A stretch of DNA of 64,000 nt from Channa striata (lineage: Eukaryota > Chordata > Actinopteri > Anabantiformes > Channidae), in assembly GCA_033026295.1 (NCBI GenBank), contig CM065173.1, forward strand, positions 3,658,001-3,722,000. Reading direction: 5' to 3'. Of the stretch, positions 23,352 to 35,719 are shown one piece after another. The notes below the pieces were generated by a model. It was not told the DNA's origin and searched no databases. It was given only the letters and a program-made list of their open reading frames with translations. A program made the position numbers and the translations under genes. The number at the start of each line of letters is the position of its first letter. Positions within the stretch are counted from its first letter, which is position 1.

Positions 23352-25133
23352 CTAATTCAAGTCAAAAGCCTTGACAGCAGCATAGATCCTCTCTTTGTCC
23401 ACTGCTTTTATGTCTCTCCGTCCACCAGTTCCATGTTTCATCATGGTGAAGACTGCAGCTGAGTAAATGTGTGCGTCCTTACTTATCTAAAAAAAATATT
23501 TGAAATGTTAACAAATACCCACCATAATCATTTATTTTATAATAAACATTGTTTGTCTTACCTTAAAATTCCTTTTTGCAATTTTTTCTTGATGTGAAAG
23601 ATCAGCTGCAAAATATTTTTAAAAAAAGTTTCATATATTATTATCATTATGTTAAAACTAATGAAACTTCCAGCATTGACCAATGTGTGATATAGTATAG
23701 TTCAATTACCTATGCAACATTCACACTTATTCTTGTTGTTGGCATATATGAAGAAGGCTGTAGCAATCCCGGTTATAAGCAAAACAGCACAAAGCAGCAG
23801 CAGAGTTATATTGCCAAAGGGGGCTGATGATAAGATTGCTCCTGAAACATTAGAACAAAGAATTAGGATGAGTGAACACTTAGGATAAGTTTGCTCACTG
23901 TCATTATCAAATGTTATTTGAAAAAAAAATAAAATTTATAGTGCTTCCACATTTTTCACGGGGAATAAACATGTTCTGTGGATGACAAACCAATTAATGG
24001 CACAGCAAAAAAGAGAACGTGTTAATCAGAACATGGAAATATTTACCTTCAATGTCCAGTTTTGTTCCATTCCCAAAAATGACCTCTCCACATGCAGCTA
24101 TAGCACAGTAATAAATCCCAGCATCAGAGGCGTTGATGGTCTTAGAGAAGCGATAAACACAGCTCTTCAAAGTGTCAGATCTGTCGTCACAACTTTCAGA
24201 TTTATTTCCGTCAGTGTAGAAGATGTTAGGAAGAAAGGTGTTTGACGTGACCCAAAACCAATGCACGCTGGGTTCACCAGGACACGTCTTGTTCTCAGCG
24301 TCAGACAGAACTGAACAATGGAGAGTCACTGAGTCTCCTGGACGGACTGGATCAGATGCTGTTGGCCACTGAGCAACAGTATATGTCCTCTGAATGCTTT
24401 CTACAATTATAAAAGAGTATAAATAGCGCAAATGTCTTATTGAACAATCAGAGTAAAGACATCAAATAGAAATGTCAAAAGGTCACATGACAGTGTCAGG
24501 TAAGTGTGAGAGACTTAGATAGATATTTGTAATTCTACAGAGAGACTCTTTTTACCTTTAAAGAACAAATATGTGCCGTTCCACTGATCTGTGCTCCAAG
24601 TACTGACTGCACAGTAATACACTGCCTCGTCTGCTCGGTCTGTCCTCACAATGGTCAGAGTGGTTTTGGACGTGTTATGGTTTACATGAAATCTGGACTT
24701 AGAAAATCCTTGTTCAAATGTAGGATTTGTAGTACCTTTCATCAGGGTTGTGACCAATGTTGGATTATCACCAACTCTCTGTTTGTACCACTTTACGCGT
24801 GTGTTGCTATGTTCTGGGAACAAACATGTGAAGGTGACAGGTTCACCGAGTCGGACTGTGGTCACTGAGATCAAAGCATCTGAAAAGACAATGGAGATAC
24901 ACTTGATATGTAATCATAATTATAGAATAAAACATTTACTGCGTAATATTTATGAATTATTAATAAATATCTATAAATACAAGTTTGTTTAAGAAACCCA
25001 GCTAGCCAGCTATTGTTAGATACAACAAATTGTAACTAAATATCTAAAATAAATACATAATTTAGTTGAACAGAAGAAGAACCCACTTACATCCTCGATG
25101 GAGAAGAAACAGTGTAATCCATAAAAGAACCAT
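23352..25133 (-). CDS. NITR-4: novel immune-type receptor with ITIM-like tail
   Basis: Complete minus-strand gene: leader 25091-25133 (MVLLWITLFLLHRG), V 24556-24879, I 24047-24400, transmembrane 23710-23841, tail 23562-23605 and final tail 23352-23486. Splice sites and phases agree throughout. V: TFTCLF, VKWYKQ, DEAVYYCAV. I: LHCSV, HWFW, DAGIYYCAIAACG and the best J-like motif in the cluster, FGNGTKLDIE, with extra cysteines (TCPG, ESC, KSC). The helix (ITLLLLCAVLLITGIATAFF) is followed by KNKCECC. The tail carries HIYSAAVF and RIYAAVKAF, the paired tyrosine motifs typical of inhibitory NITRs. V differs clearly from NITR-1 to -3 and from NITR-5/-6, so it is a separate NITR subfamily. Confidence 0.9.
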
Positions 25134-25254
25134 CTTGATACTGTCTCCTGTTGCAGTATTTGTTACTTTTTCGAAGTGAAAGGTGTCGACGCAGGCTGGT
25201 CGTTTTGGGTCAAACTGCCTGTCTCATCCACTTAGTAATCACAAGATACAAGTT

Positions 25255-25275
25255 TCAAAAGTGCATTTCCTGTCG
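25255..25275 (-). promoter_or_regulatory. ETS/octamer-like element upstream of NITR-4
   Basis: On the minus strand the text is 'caggaaatgcacttttg', matching AGGAAGTGCATTTTT upstream of NITR-2 and NITR-3 at a similar distance (138 bp from the ATG, against 121-129). No CCAATCAG was seen here. Confidence 0.4.
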
Positions 25276-27213
25276 CCCCAGTCTTTTTGACCTTTGAGGT
25301 TTTGTGGTTTTATTCAAGTAGAGGAAAACAATAAAAACTGCAGAAAATCACTTGTTTAACCAACATTACTTGACAGTTGCCTAGACAGCTGACTTTTCAT
25401 TTTTTACTTATTATCAAGAAGTCCATCTTTTCAAGTGATCACACAAATACCTAAATCTCATTGCAATTTTCCGCGTGTGATCAGGCCGAGGTTGGACAAA
25501 TACTTGGTTTGGAGTTTCCTTTGGCCGTATAGAAAACAAATAACCTTTCATTATTCCTTTTTTCACCCAAGTCTATCTTTGGGTCAGACATGAAAAACAT
25601 GCATTGGAGTAATTTGGTGACATGCTAACAGCTTTTTAAGAGTGTACTACTGAACACGTTACAGAAAATGCTTACAATAACATTAATAAATGGCTTGTAT
25701 ATACACCATAATTTAGTGACAGCAGTTAACTGAGGCATTTAAAAGTCAATACTCCTAGTATATTATGAAGATCTGCACATAATTTCTTAATTTGTTAAAA
25801 AATAACAGCTAAAAGACTTAAAAGAGGTCCCGGACTGACTAACACTGCCCGGATAATACTGCACATAGAGCCATGCTGTTGGGTAAAACTAAATCAAAAC
25901 TTGCAGTTTCTTTACCGTCTTCATGCTCTACTCAAGCCTGATCACAGATAAAGTTGGTCCTTAACATTCTTAGTCAGGAGCGTAAGTGTGATGTTGATGG
26001 GCTGTGTGACAGCATGATGGGGGATGGCAGCACTGAAAAGGTTTCAGAAAGGAAATGAGTGCATATGTGAAGTAGGAAAAATGCACATAACAGCTCTGTT
26101 CTAACTCACTTTCATTTTTGGAGAACCCAGCTTGAATTGATAGTCGTATTGATTATCTTGGTTACAAAATGACCGTAACTGTGCCACCAACCAATGCGAT
26201 CAGTTGGTTTAGTTTGCCAATTGTGATAAATGTGTTCTGAATGTTCTGATCTCCAGCCAACATGACCGAGTCCTATTCTTTCAAAATTTACTTGCACATA
26301 TTAGTATGTGCCAAAGTACAGGGGTAAAAAACACTGAAGCTCAAGGGAACAGCATGAATCATTTGTTCAAGGCCTAAAATAACTTTGTGTTTTGATTATT
26401 TTGCAAGACGAGACCCTCTTGTAGTTGTATGAATCTTGACTGATATTGGAAAACATAAATCTTTATTCCCCACTAACAGTTACTACAAAACAGCTGAGCA
26501 GCAGACCCTAATTAGAGAACTGCTGAAAACTGCTGAAACTGCTGAAATGAACTGGGTTTGTGTGAGGCCCCCAGTTCATTAAATCCACCTGTTGTCTGAA
26601 GGACACAGCTGTCTCAGAATGCCAGAAAGAAAACCGAGTAATGCCGATAAACTGAACAACTAATAATGCATTGTTTTACTTTGCTAAAAGTGTGGAAGAT
26701 ACAGAGTTTGCTGACCCCAACAGCTAAAATTGTAGATTGTTGATAAGTAAATATACAGTAAACACAGATGCTTACAAAAATGAGTATGAAAAGACAAAAG
26801 CTTAATGCTGAAGATTGAAGACACTCTCACTAAAATCTATAAGAAAGTTAACGTTGGACGTCTAAGCATTTTGCTGTGGCAACTGCAAATATATGCTGCG
26901 AAAAACATCAGCGTACTTGAAAGATTTAGTCATTAAAAGACATTTAAATGGTTTAATCAAAGTGAACATTTATTTAATTACATAATATAGAAAAATCTAC
27001 AGTATTATTAAAACATTTTAAACTGTAGTGAAAGTTCAAAGGACTTGATTCTTAAATGACATCCATCAGTTCTTCATCTTCAAAGCTTATTCATAAATTC
27101 AGATGAGTCAAAAATTCTCACATATCCTAAAGATAATCAGAAGCAGAAAACATACAAAACTTGCAAAATAAAAAAATACAAGCACTGAACAAACTCTCCG
27201 GGTTATAATGACA
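25276..27213. other. Intergenic region between NITR-4 and NITR-5
   Basis: No gene, RNA or recognisable transposon is supported in this AT-rich stretch. The only open frames are short and lack splice context. Confidence 0.45.
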
Positions 27214-28875
27214 CTATTCATACCCTAAAGCCCGGACATCAGCGTAGATGCTCGTTCCATCGCCTGCGTTTGCACCTCTCCTTCCGTTCTGGCCAGTTTT
27301 CCTCTTTGCAAACTTTGGCGCAGAATAAACCACTAACTCCTCATTTGTCTATACAAAGATATGGCTACTATTAGTAAATAGAAGATGTTTACGTAAATGT
27401 ACAAACAAATCATTTTACTTACATGCTGACTTTGCTGATCAGCAGTTGTTGTTGCAGCATTTGTTTGCACAGCAGAAGCCTCTGTGATATAGGATGGTAA
27501 CCATTAATAACAATAAAGAAAGCAGGAGAGGGTGCACAAAACGTAATTATATTAAAAATAATTGTAGATTGACGTTTAATTAAATTGTATTACCGTTGAA
27601 ACAATCACACTGGCTTTTCTTCCTGGTGTAAACCAGTAGGGCTATAACTGCCAAAGTTAGAGTCAAAGCAACACACAGCAGAAATACAACAGTTTTTGTC
27701 CTCTGACACCACATGTTGGCTTCTAGAAGATCGTAAAAAGTTTCATATGCTTAAGGTTAATAAAACAGTAATATTAAATATTGTTTAATGCTATTATGAA
27801 CAATTTTTAGGCATTTAAAAAAACGGCTAATAAGAACATGAAGCATACTGAATGTCTGCAGTTATATTACAGGCCTTACCGTCAATGTTTAAATTTGCTG
27901 CATTTCCAAATAAAATCTGTCCACATGTGGCAACAGCACAGTAATAAGTCCCAGCATCAGAGGAGCTGACATTGTTCCTGGTGAAGCTGTAGATGCATTT
28001 CTGTGAAAAATTAGCCTCAGAACTCTTCTCACATTCATCACCATCTTTTCCATGAGCATAAATTAAAACAGGTTGTGACTGATCTGATCTGGCTCTGAAC
28101 CAGTACACACTGTGATCCACTGGACATAATCTGTTCTCAGAGACGACTGAACACTGGAGAGTCACTGAGGCTCCTGGACGGACCGGATCAGATGAGATGT
28201 TTTGAATTGTGGCAGTGATATTAAATGCTGATTCTGAGATTAAGAGAAAATTTTTATTTATTTACATATAAAATGCGACCAGTTAGGATTCCATTAAAAC
28301 ATCTTTTTGTGCAAAAAGACGTCTGCAAACTAAAAGTTGAGCACGAATACTGCTGCTCTTACCTTCGACTCTCAGGAAAGTGACATTCAGAAATGTTCTT
28401 TTTAGTTCAACATATTTCTCACAGTAGTAAAATGCAGCGTCGCTCAGCTCGATTTTGGAGATATGTAGATCAAATGTTCCAGGCCCTTGTTTTGCTGTGA
28501 TCCGAGGAGTCTTGTTAACGTTGGCATTATCAAAAGTATAAGTGGCTCCTAAGACTTCAGGGAAATTTCCAGTAGCAAGTTTGATCCAATACAAGGTTCC
28601 TGAGTCTGAGGAGTGGCGGCTACATTTTAGAGTCACATCTTGTCCAACGTGAACAGACTTTGTCAAAATATGTTGGTCATCTGTGCATCCTGAAAAAGAA
28701 TTATATGCACATCAGTGATTATAAATGAGCATGTCTGACAAGTTTGACTTCATATTCAAAGTGAGAAAATGACAATTCAAACAAAACAGAAGCAAAACAA
28801 AAATCTGTGTGCATACTTACGCACAAATGTAAATATGAGAACTAAACAATATATGAGGATCATTTTCTGGTTCAT
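27214..28875 (-). CDS. NITR-5: novel immune-type receptor with canonical ITIM
   Basis: Complete minus-strand gene: leader 28821-28875 (MNQKMILIYCLVLIFTFV, with a second in-frame ATG at 28863), V 28363-28689, I 27880-28233, transmembrane 27594-27722, tail 27423-27481 and final tail 27214-27348. Splice sites and phases are consistent. V: LKCSRHSS, LYWIKL, DAAFYYCEK; the usual WYK is WIK. I: LQCSVV, VYWFR, DAGTYYCAVATCG, with the J-like motif changed to FGNAANLNI (GxG lost). The membrane helix is VVFLLCVALTLTLAVIALLVY, followed by TRKKSQCDC. The tail has VVYSAP (degenerate) and SIYADV, which fits the canonical S/I/V/LxYxxI/V/L ITIM. It is the likely donor or partner of the V-I block in NITR-6. 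Confidence 0.9.
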
Positions 28876-28979
28876 ATAGTTAGTTGTTAAAGTCAGTCGT
28901 ACAGTAAAACTGTTCATCTTAATATAATTATATCAAATGGGAGGGAACACTGAAATGGGAGGAACAACTTCTAAACACT

Positions 28980-28987
28980 CTGATTGG
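28980..28987 (-). promoter_or_regulatory. CCAATCAG box of NITR-5
   Basis: CCAATCAG on the minus strand lies 105 bp upstream of the first ATG. The same octamer lies 97 bp upstream in NITR-2 and NITR-3 and 105 bp upstream in NITR-6. NF-Y-type binding is an inference. Confidence 0.5.
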
Positions 28988-29059
28988 TCTTTCAGCGTGA
29001 TGACTTTTAAAAGAATTAGTAAAGTGGAAATTATGTGGAGCACTTCTTTTCGATCTGCT

Positions 29060-29700
29060 TACACCGCAGCACAAACGATATTTTACACAAACACACATTA
29101 TTTCCAAAGAAATATGAACATGCACAAAACTACTTTATATATTTCCAAGTTGTTTAAATAATCATGCCTGCTAATAATTCTTCAGATGTATAAAGTAATA
29201 ACAAAATAATGTTGTGACACCAATTTATTAGGTGCTTTTTTAAATGTGATAATGCAGTTTGTTTGACTTTTCAGATGCACTTATGTCCTTTATATAAAAC
29301 ATACAAATAATAAAGATCCCTTTGCAAATTATGTGTTTATGTTTAACACAAACATAAACTGTAACAGGAAGATAAAATATTCACTGGCAAAGTTCAGCAT
29401 CTAAACTGTGAATTGAAACAAAGGTTAAAATCCACTCTGCTGCAGATCAGGTGAATAAATTGCTCAAATTCTAGACAGAAATCTTTGGCTGATATTAATA
29501 TTAAAATTACTCCCTGTACTTTGAACTCCATAACAACATAGGCTTATTTGATTTTTACAGTGTGCATCATCTGTTTGCAGCTCCATTCTGACTCCAGCAC
29601 TTACTGTATGACCTCTGAGATGATGTCTGAGCCTCCTCAGATTGCCTGTCCCTCTTTACGCTGCTGCCATCCTTTGGTGAGAAGTAGATTATAGAGGCCA
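29060..29700. repeat. Older segmental duplication upstream of NITR-5
   Basis: This stretch matches 39480-40140 with many small indels. Shared text includes 'acaaaactactttatatatttccaagtt', 'gtgacaccaatttattaggtg' and 'cactgctgccatcctttggtgagaagtagatt'-like sequence. It is clearly more diverged than the adjoining V-I block, so the NITR-5/-6 duplication is older than that block's homogenisation. Confidence 0.65.
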
Positions 29701-29776
29701 ATAAGCATTCAAGTACTTGCAATATTATTAGAACTTTTGTTCAGGGACAATTCTGGACATTTTATGTCTAAGAAAA

Positions 29777-32041
29777 TGTCATGGAAAAAATTGACAGCTA
29801 CTGGTTCCAGATACCTTGAGTATAATCAATAAAGAAGCTTACATCCAGGATGTCTTTTAAGAGTTTTATTATCTTGCAAGAGAGAAGTTCACAGAGTTTC
29901 ATCCCCTGTCTAGTGCCGTTATGAAAACTGATACATCACAAACATGCTTTATACCCCTCTGCTGCTGGGCAAAACGTTCCCACCAATTCAATTCAACTTT
30001 ATTTATATAGCGCCAATTTACAACAAGGTCATCTCAGGGCACTTTACATAATAAAGTCAAGACTATACAAACATTTAAAGAAAACCCAACAAATCCCCCT
30101 TGAGCAGCTATAGGCAACAGTGGAGAGGAAAAACTCCCTTTACCGGAAAAAACCTCCAGCAGAACCAGGCTCAGGGTGGACGGACATCTGCCTTGACCTG
30201 TTGGGCTGAGAGGAAAGTGGAGAGAGAAAAGAACAGAGCAACAAAAGCAACAACAAAACATTGAGCAGGTTAGTAGGACCAGTAGCTGCACACTGGAGGA
30301 CACACAGTGACACATCCGGGGACACCTGAAGACAGGGAGAGACAGAGGGGGACAGAGAGGGAGAAAGACGACTACGGGACAAAGAAGATACAGAGTTAAT
30401 GTCATACAGTGGTGACATTATAGATGTGGGGTGAGAGGAGAGAATGAAGAGAAGAGGAAGTGGCTCAGTGCAGAGTCCCCAGCAGTCTAACCCTATAGCA
30501 GCATGACTATAACTAACTATAAGCTTTATCGAAAAGGAAGGTTTTGAGCCTAGTCTTAAAAGTAGAGAGGGTGTCTGCTTCCCGAATCTGGACTGGGAGC
30601 TGGTTCCCCAGGAGAGGAGCTTGATAGCTAAAGGCTCTGCCTCTCATTCTATTTTTGGAAATTCTGGGAACCATAAGTAGGCCTGCATTTTGGGACCGAA
30701 GTGGTCTAGTACTAGGAGATCTTTTAGGTATGATGGAGCTTGACCGTTTAGAGCTTTATAGGTCAGAAGAAGGGTTTTAAATTCTATTCTGCATTTAATT
30801 GGAAGCCAATGGAGAGAAGCTAATAAAGTTGAAATATGATCTCTCTTACCAATCCCAGTCAGTAATCTTGCTGCAGCATTTGGATTAATTGGAGGCTTTT
30901 AGAGAGTTACTGGGGCAGTCTGAAAGTAGAGAATTACTTCTAAAGCCAGAAGAAGATCGTTGGTGACTTTTGTATGATGAACTCTAAATCCTGACTGAAA
31001 TTCTTCAAACAAGTCGTTTCTGCGCAGGTGGTCACATAATTGCTTTACAACTACATTTTCAAGTATTTTAGAAATAAAGGGGAGATTGGATATTTGTCTG
31101 TTATTGGCTAAAACAAGTTTTTTTAAGTAGAGGTTTGATTACAACTACCTTATAGGCCTTTGGTACATATCCTGTTTGTAAGGATAGATTAATGATATCT
31201 AATACGAACGTGTCTAATAAGGGTAGAGCATCTTTGAGCAGTCTAACTGGAATAGGGTCTAGCAGACATGTTGTTGGTTTAGATGCCACATTAGTTGAAG
31301 TTAACTCAGCAAGGTCTATGGGCACAAAGCAGTCTAAAAAGGACTGAGGACTTACTGATGATTCTAATTCTGTTGTATTTGTGGGGACGGTTTGGTGAAT
31401 TTTATTTCTAATAGCTACGATTTTGTTTGTGAAGAAAGTCATGAAGTCTTTGCTACATAGCGTTGAGGGAATACTAGTCTCAACTGAACTATGGCTCTTA
31501 GTCAGCCTGGCTACAGTGCTGAAAAGAAACCGGGGGTTGTTCTTGTTTTCCTCTATTAGTGATGAATAATAAGCTGTTCTAGCTTTACGGAGTGCTAATT
31601 TGTATAAGTATAAGCTCTTTTTCCAGGCTAAGCGTAATTCTTGTGAATGAGTGGAACGCCACTTCCTTTCTACTTTTCGTGACGCCTGCTTTAAATTGCG
31701 GGTTTGCGAGCTTTACCATAGAGATCACCTGTTCAGAATTACTGCCTTCTTTTTTAGAGGGGCAACACTGTCAAGTATGGAACGTAAAGATGCTGCATAA
31801 TTATCAGTAAGGTAATCAACTCCCACATGAAGGTGTGGTGTCTCCAGGTCGCTACAGTTTACTGTTAGATAGCAGATAACCTTGGGACGGTTATGCAGAC
31901 ACTTCTCAAGACAAAGGCATGCATATGAGACAAAGGATGTTATGTTTCAACATTCTTCATAAGAAAACTGAATATCATTTGATCTTACAACTAAGCAAAA
32001 CGTAACCCTTAAAATTAAAACCCTTCCTAATTTTTCCATCA
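29777..32041 (-). mobile_element. Endogenous retrovirus 3' LTR split by an L2 LINE
   Basis: Minus-strand LTR. It begins TGATGGAAAAATT at 32041, directly after a purine-rich tract (aaaaggagggaattg), and ends AATTTTTTCCATGACA at 29777, with imperfect terminal inverted repeats. Promoter-like 'gtataaag' (near 29945) and a polyadenylation-type 'aataaaact' (near 29870) lie in the proximal part. An L2 LINE (29993 to about 31850) is inserted in it, so the LTR proper is about 0.4 kb. The order relative to the env remnant at 32280 fits a 3' LTR. Confidence 0.65.
29993..31850 (-). mobile_element. L2-clade LINE with internal RT deletion
   Basis: The 3' end carries the common teleost terminus ('ttcaactttatttatatagcgccaattta', 'gggcactttacataataaagtcaagac' on the plus strand). 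Minus-strand frames include AYYSSLIEENKNNPRFLFST (linker after the endonuclease), the frame at 31101-31442 with LLDPIPVRLLKDALPLLDTF and VVIKPLLKK (RT start), RRNDLFEEFQSGFR near 31000, and AARLLTGIGKRDHIS with HWLPIKCRIEFKTLLLTYKA. The RT palm between the last two blocks is missing (junction near 30935). It is 5'-truncated and inactive. Confidence 0.85.
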
Positions 32042-32279
32042 CAATTCCCTCCTTTTAATTACATTACATTACATACGCAGACATCAATGAGTTTCAGAGC
32101 AAAGCTTAGATTAGCAGGTACTATGAGCATACTTATACATAGGAGTCTTCACTAGCCTCTGTGTAAAGATCATCATCAGGCTGTAAAAGAAGATTATTTT
32201 ATGTAAGTCTCTTGTCACTGAGTACCATCTAACATGTCATAGCACGCTCTGCAGTTCACATAATCAGACCTCTTACACA

Positions 32280-32640
32280 TCAGATAAGACAAAAACTGCA
32301 AAATGCAACAACTACAAATACAACAAGTATAGAAGTAAGTAAAGACAGTATAATACGTGTCCATTTACCAAACATTTGGTCATTCCAGTTAATCCAACCA
32401 GTATTAACACCATAATTTTGTGACAGCTTCTCTCTGAGGGACCTGAGACCCTCTAAGGGTCTGGGGGCACTTCCATCAGGGGCAGTTTTATTAGGGAAAA
32501 AAAGTAAAACGTGATTCTCCAAACATCCCACAAAGTCCTTTGTCAGCAGGAGCATGTCTAGGGCCGTTTTGTCTTGCCTGGACATCAAGGAATTTACATT
32601 TTTAATCCAGTCAGCATTTTTAGTCATATGGTCAGTTAAT
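32280..32640 (-). pseudogene. Endogenous retrovirus Env transmembrane-subunit remnant
   Basis: A 115-residue minus-strand frame matches the C-terminal part of a retroviral envelope TM subunit. It has a conserved ectodomain stretch with a 'LLFFPNKTAPDGS' block, a tryptophan-rich membrane-proximal part (GWINWNDQMFGKW) and a membrane span (IILSLLTSILVVFVVVAFC). It is followed by the purine tract and 3' LTR. The surface subunit and fusion peptide are absent, so this is a fossil. Related pieces lie at 36236-36756. Confidence 0.7.
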
Positions 32641-32984
32641 TAGCAATAATAACAGTCAAGTGGCAGATCACAGTATCTTTGTCTACTCACTTGTCTGCTC
32701 TCTCATAATCACCCATACTACATGCTGTTGTTAAAATGAATCTATTTCAGATTATTAAGACACATTTTTAAGAGGTGACATTTATGCAAACAGTGTTAAC
32801 AGTGTGTTAACATATTACTAAATAATACTAATAGGGGCTAATGTCAGTTAGCGTTTGGTAATGTTGCAACAGCACTTACATGTGTCATTAGTCTTAAGTT
32901 AATGAATATTGTTCTAAGAATCTTTATTTATTAAGAATCGATATCAATAAAAAGTTAAGCACTATCTATTTTTCATCATGTGAG

Positions 32985-32986
<2 letters not shown>

Positions 32987-33034
<48 letters not shown>
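32987..33034. repeat. (TG)24 microsatellite
   Basis: 48 bp of uninterrupted TG dinucleotide. It lies inside the retroviral patchwork, between the Env and Pol remnants. Confidence 0.97.
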
Positions 33035-33036
<2 letters not shown>

Positions 33037-33459
33037 CTTCCTAAGCTACAGCATCCACATTGGGTTTCCTGCTAAAACTAAGTCAGATTTATTCAGAGTT
33101 ATTAGTTGGTGTTATTTCTCAAACTCTTCTTGTTTCAATTGATTCAGTTCTTGATTCAATTTAAAAAGAAAAGAATTCTAAAACATAGCTATAGAATCTA
33201 GAGAATTTTAATTTTTTTTGTCTTAAATTAACTTCATGTTGTAAATGAGTCACAAATTTAGCACCTTGAGATAAATAATACAATTTCAACAAGATGGTTA
33301 ACTTCAAACCTCAACCTAAGTTATGTAACAATTGCAAAATCCACTTGGGTCGCTACAGTGGCGACTTGTGTAATGCAGAGAAAGTTGTGATGTTCCCTGG
33401 TCCTGGAATATGGGAAACAAATCCAAAAGGTCAGATTAAAGTTAGATTATCTTAACCAA

Positions 33460-35200
33460 CATTATCTCTGGATGTATGACTGACTTCTCTGCAACTGTAA
33501 CAGCTTGTAGACAACAGGGTCAAACTTAGCTAAAAAGTCCGCAATAATTCATCATCTGCCACCATGGTCCTGAAACAAAATACAAGTCATACATTCATTT
33601 CTCAGGTCAGCAAACTAAATATGTATACGGGTTTAGATTGGGTCACACTAATGTGAAATATGCTTATGGTGGTCAAGTTATTTTATCATAAACATAAAAG
33701 TTATTTTCCATGAGATAATAGGACCCTTTTTAGTAATTTTGAAGCGATTGTTTTCAGTATGACGTCATGCCCAAGAAACTCCTCCTTCGTTTCCTGGTTA
33801 GAGGACTGACAATGGATTGTTTGGCAGTCATACATTTTAGTGAGAGAGTCATGTCCTCACCTATGATCACATGACCTAAAGAAGTTGCTTTAGGAAAATT
33901 GCAATGTAAACAGACTTTATGTCCATTTTACACTAAATATTGGGGTAGGTGCACCTCTTCTAACTTGCAGGCTTCTTCAGACAAGCTGCAGATTATAAAA
34001 TCCTCAGTGTGCTGCAGCACAGCTGATCCTGCTGGGTAATGCAACGTCACAAGATTTCAGCTACCGAAAAAACATTTGGACTTCCCAAAAATCTATTAAA
34101 AAGCCAAATCTGGTTTATCATCATTAGTTTATGATCATTAGTTAATCATCATCAGTTTATTTAGGAAGAAGCAACAGAAATTAGTGGAGTTTGGTTGTGT
34201 TTTTTATACTTACAGAACTGGAAATGGAGAGATTTCTGTTTTTACAGATCTCCACTATGTGAATTGATGATTCGTACAGATTTTCACAATAACAATTCAA
34301 CACCTAGTGTAATTCCATCAATGACTTTTGTTTTAAAAGGTACTAAGGTTTGATGGGAATGTAAGAGGACTTTGGTGTTTCTTATGACGGGCTCACAATT
34401 TCTTATAAAACCTAGATCATATCATATTTGTGTTTTGTCCATAAACAGTGCTGGTGTGATTGCTGCCTCTGTTTCTGATAGGAAAGAGGCCGTGTGTGCG
34501 TTTGTGTTTTGCTTCATTGAGAGAGACTGACTGTGTGGCATGTAAAACATATATAAGAGACATTCTGTAGGCACCTGCAGACGCTGAAAACATCACAGCT
34601 CAGTGTCTCAAGTTGCTTCCAATCATGTACAGAACAATACTTTTTTACAAATTAGCCTGAATCTTTTCACTTATCTTATATATTTAATGAAATGTAAAGA
34701 GCAACATTTGAAATTCAATAAAGACAGTTCTGTTCAGAGAGACAGATTGCAAGATGCACATCTGTGATCAGACCAATACACTCTCGTGCACGTAAGAGAA
34801 ACTTTGTAGACAAGACAGACTGCTGCAGCTTCCATTCATACACATGTAACAAAGAATCAGGGCTTTTAAATCACCATGGTGTACGTTTGCAAAGAATATT
34901 TGAACACTTGTATTCCCTCGGATGTCGACATCAAACATATTCTCAATTTAATCATCAAATCTCGCTCCAAGAAATTGACAGGACACAATTTTGACAACAT
35001 AAATGCATCTTTGAACGATTGATCAAGAGAAATAACTTACGACAATAGCTGAGTCAAATACTCTTTTTGTGTTTTCCCAGAAACACCTACACTGGACAAA
35101 TATTAGGAGATGTTGCAAGTTCAGTAACTTTTAAAACTGACCTAGTTGCTCCACTGTCTACCAAAAATGTCACCTCTTGACTGTTCACTTTCAAAGTGTA
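33460..35200 (-). pseudogene. Endogenous retrovirus protease-RT remnant
   Basis: Minus-strand pieces in retroviral order: a protease start with the active-site motif VTFLVDSGATRSVL near 35090-35190; the protease end LCPVNFLERDLM near 34940-35000; and an RT thumb/connection stretch (ATSLGHVIIGEDMTLS then RRSFLGMTSY) at 33760-33900. An RNase H-region block (FDPVVYKLLQLQRS) lies near 33480-33520. Most of RT and all of integrase are missing, with stops between the blocks. The aspartyl DSGA motif and the LGHVI/SFLGM pair suggest a class I-like (gamma/epsilon) fish retrovirus; exact placement needs alignment. Confidence 0.65.
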
Positions 35201-35379
35201 TTCAGGAAATTTACTCCCTCAGCATACTGTGCGTAGGTTTCCACAAATGGTTCAAATTTAGCTTTTAGATATTGAACACATTGCTCAATCAAATCCACAC
35301 TAACTTCATCCTGTGTAAGTTTTGTCAAGCAGTCTTCATTACATTCATATGGCATTTGATCAGTGCATTTCTGAGCAAG

Positions 35380-35710
35380 CATGTCTTCATTGCAGTGTGT
35401 GTCTGTGTGTCAGTGTGTCAGTGTGTGCATTACCTCCCCCTTTCTGACCAGTCACGAGCAACCGTCCCTGGGACACCAGCTCTTCTTCCTCCCTGTCAGT
35501 TTGCCACATTTGTCAGACGGTGTAGATAATCAACAGTCTCATCTTTACGTTGTTTGCAAGCAGTTATTTTATCATATCAATTTTCACTGGGAACTTGTTT
35601 TTGAATTCTGCTGCCAGATTGTTAACTGTTGCTCTATATATGGCATTGTCAGCATGGTTCCAGTCTGGGTTTTTACATCTACAGTCAGCCTGTGGCAGTT
35701 TTGACATGAC
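35380..35710 (-). pseudogene. Probable endogenous retrovirus Gag remnant
   Basis: A minus-strand frame beginning with an ATG near 35706 reads through CRCKNPDWNHADNAIYRATV and NLAAEFKNKFPVKI before decaying. Its position, directly upstream of the protease block and downstream of a leader, fits Gag. The match to known Gag proteins is weak by eye. The plus-strand TG-rich frames across 35380-35420 are low complexity. Confidence 0.45.
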
Positions 35711-35719
35711 TTTCTGATT

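Noticed and set aside
30034..30418. Long minus-strand open frames (123 and 92 residues) rich in Ser, Leu, Cys and Pro
   Set aside because: They lie in the 3' UTR of the L2 LINE, are low complexity, and the same UTR gives similar frames at 40967 and 51763.
32987..33034. Possible Z-DNA or regulatory role of the TG tract
   Set aside because: A plain (TG)24 microsatellite inside retroviral debris; no gene nearby supports a regulatory role.
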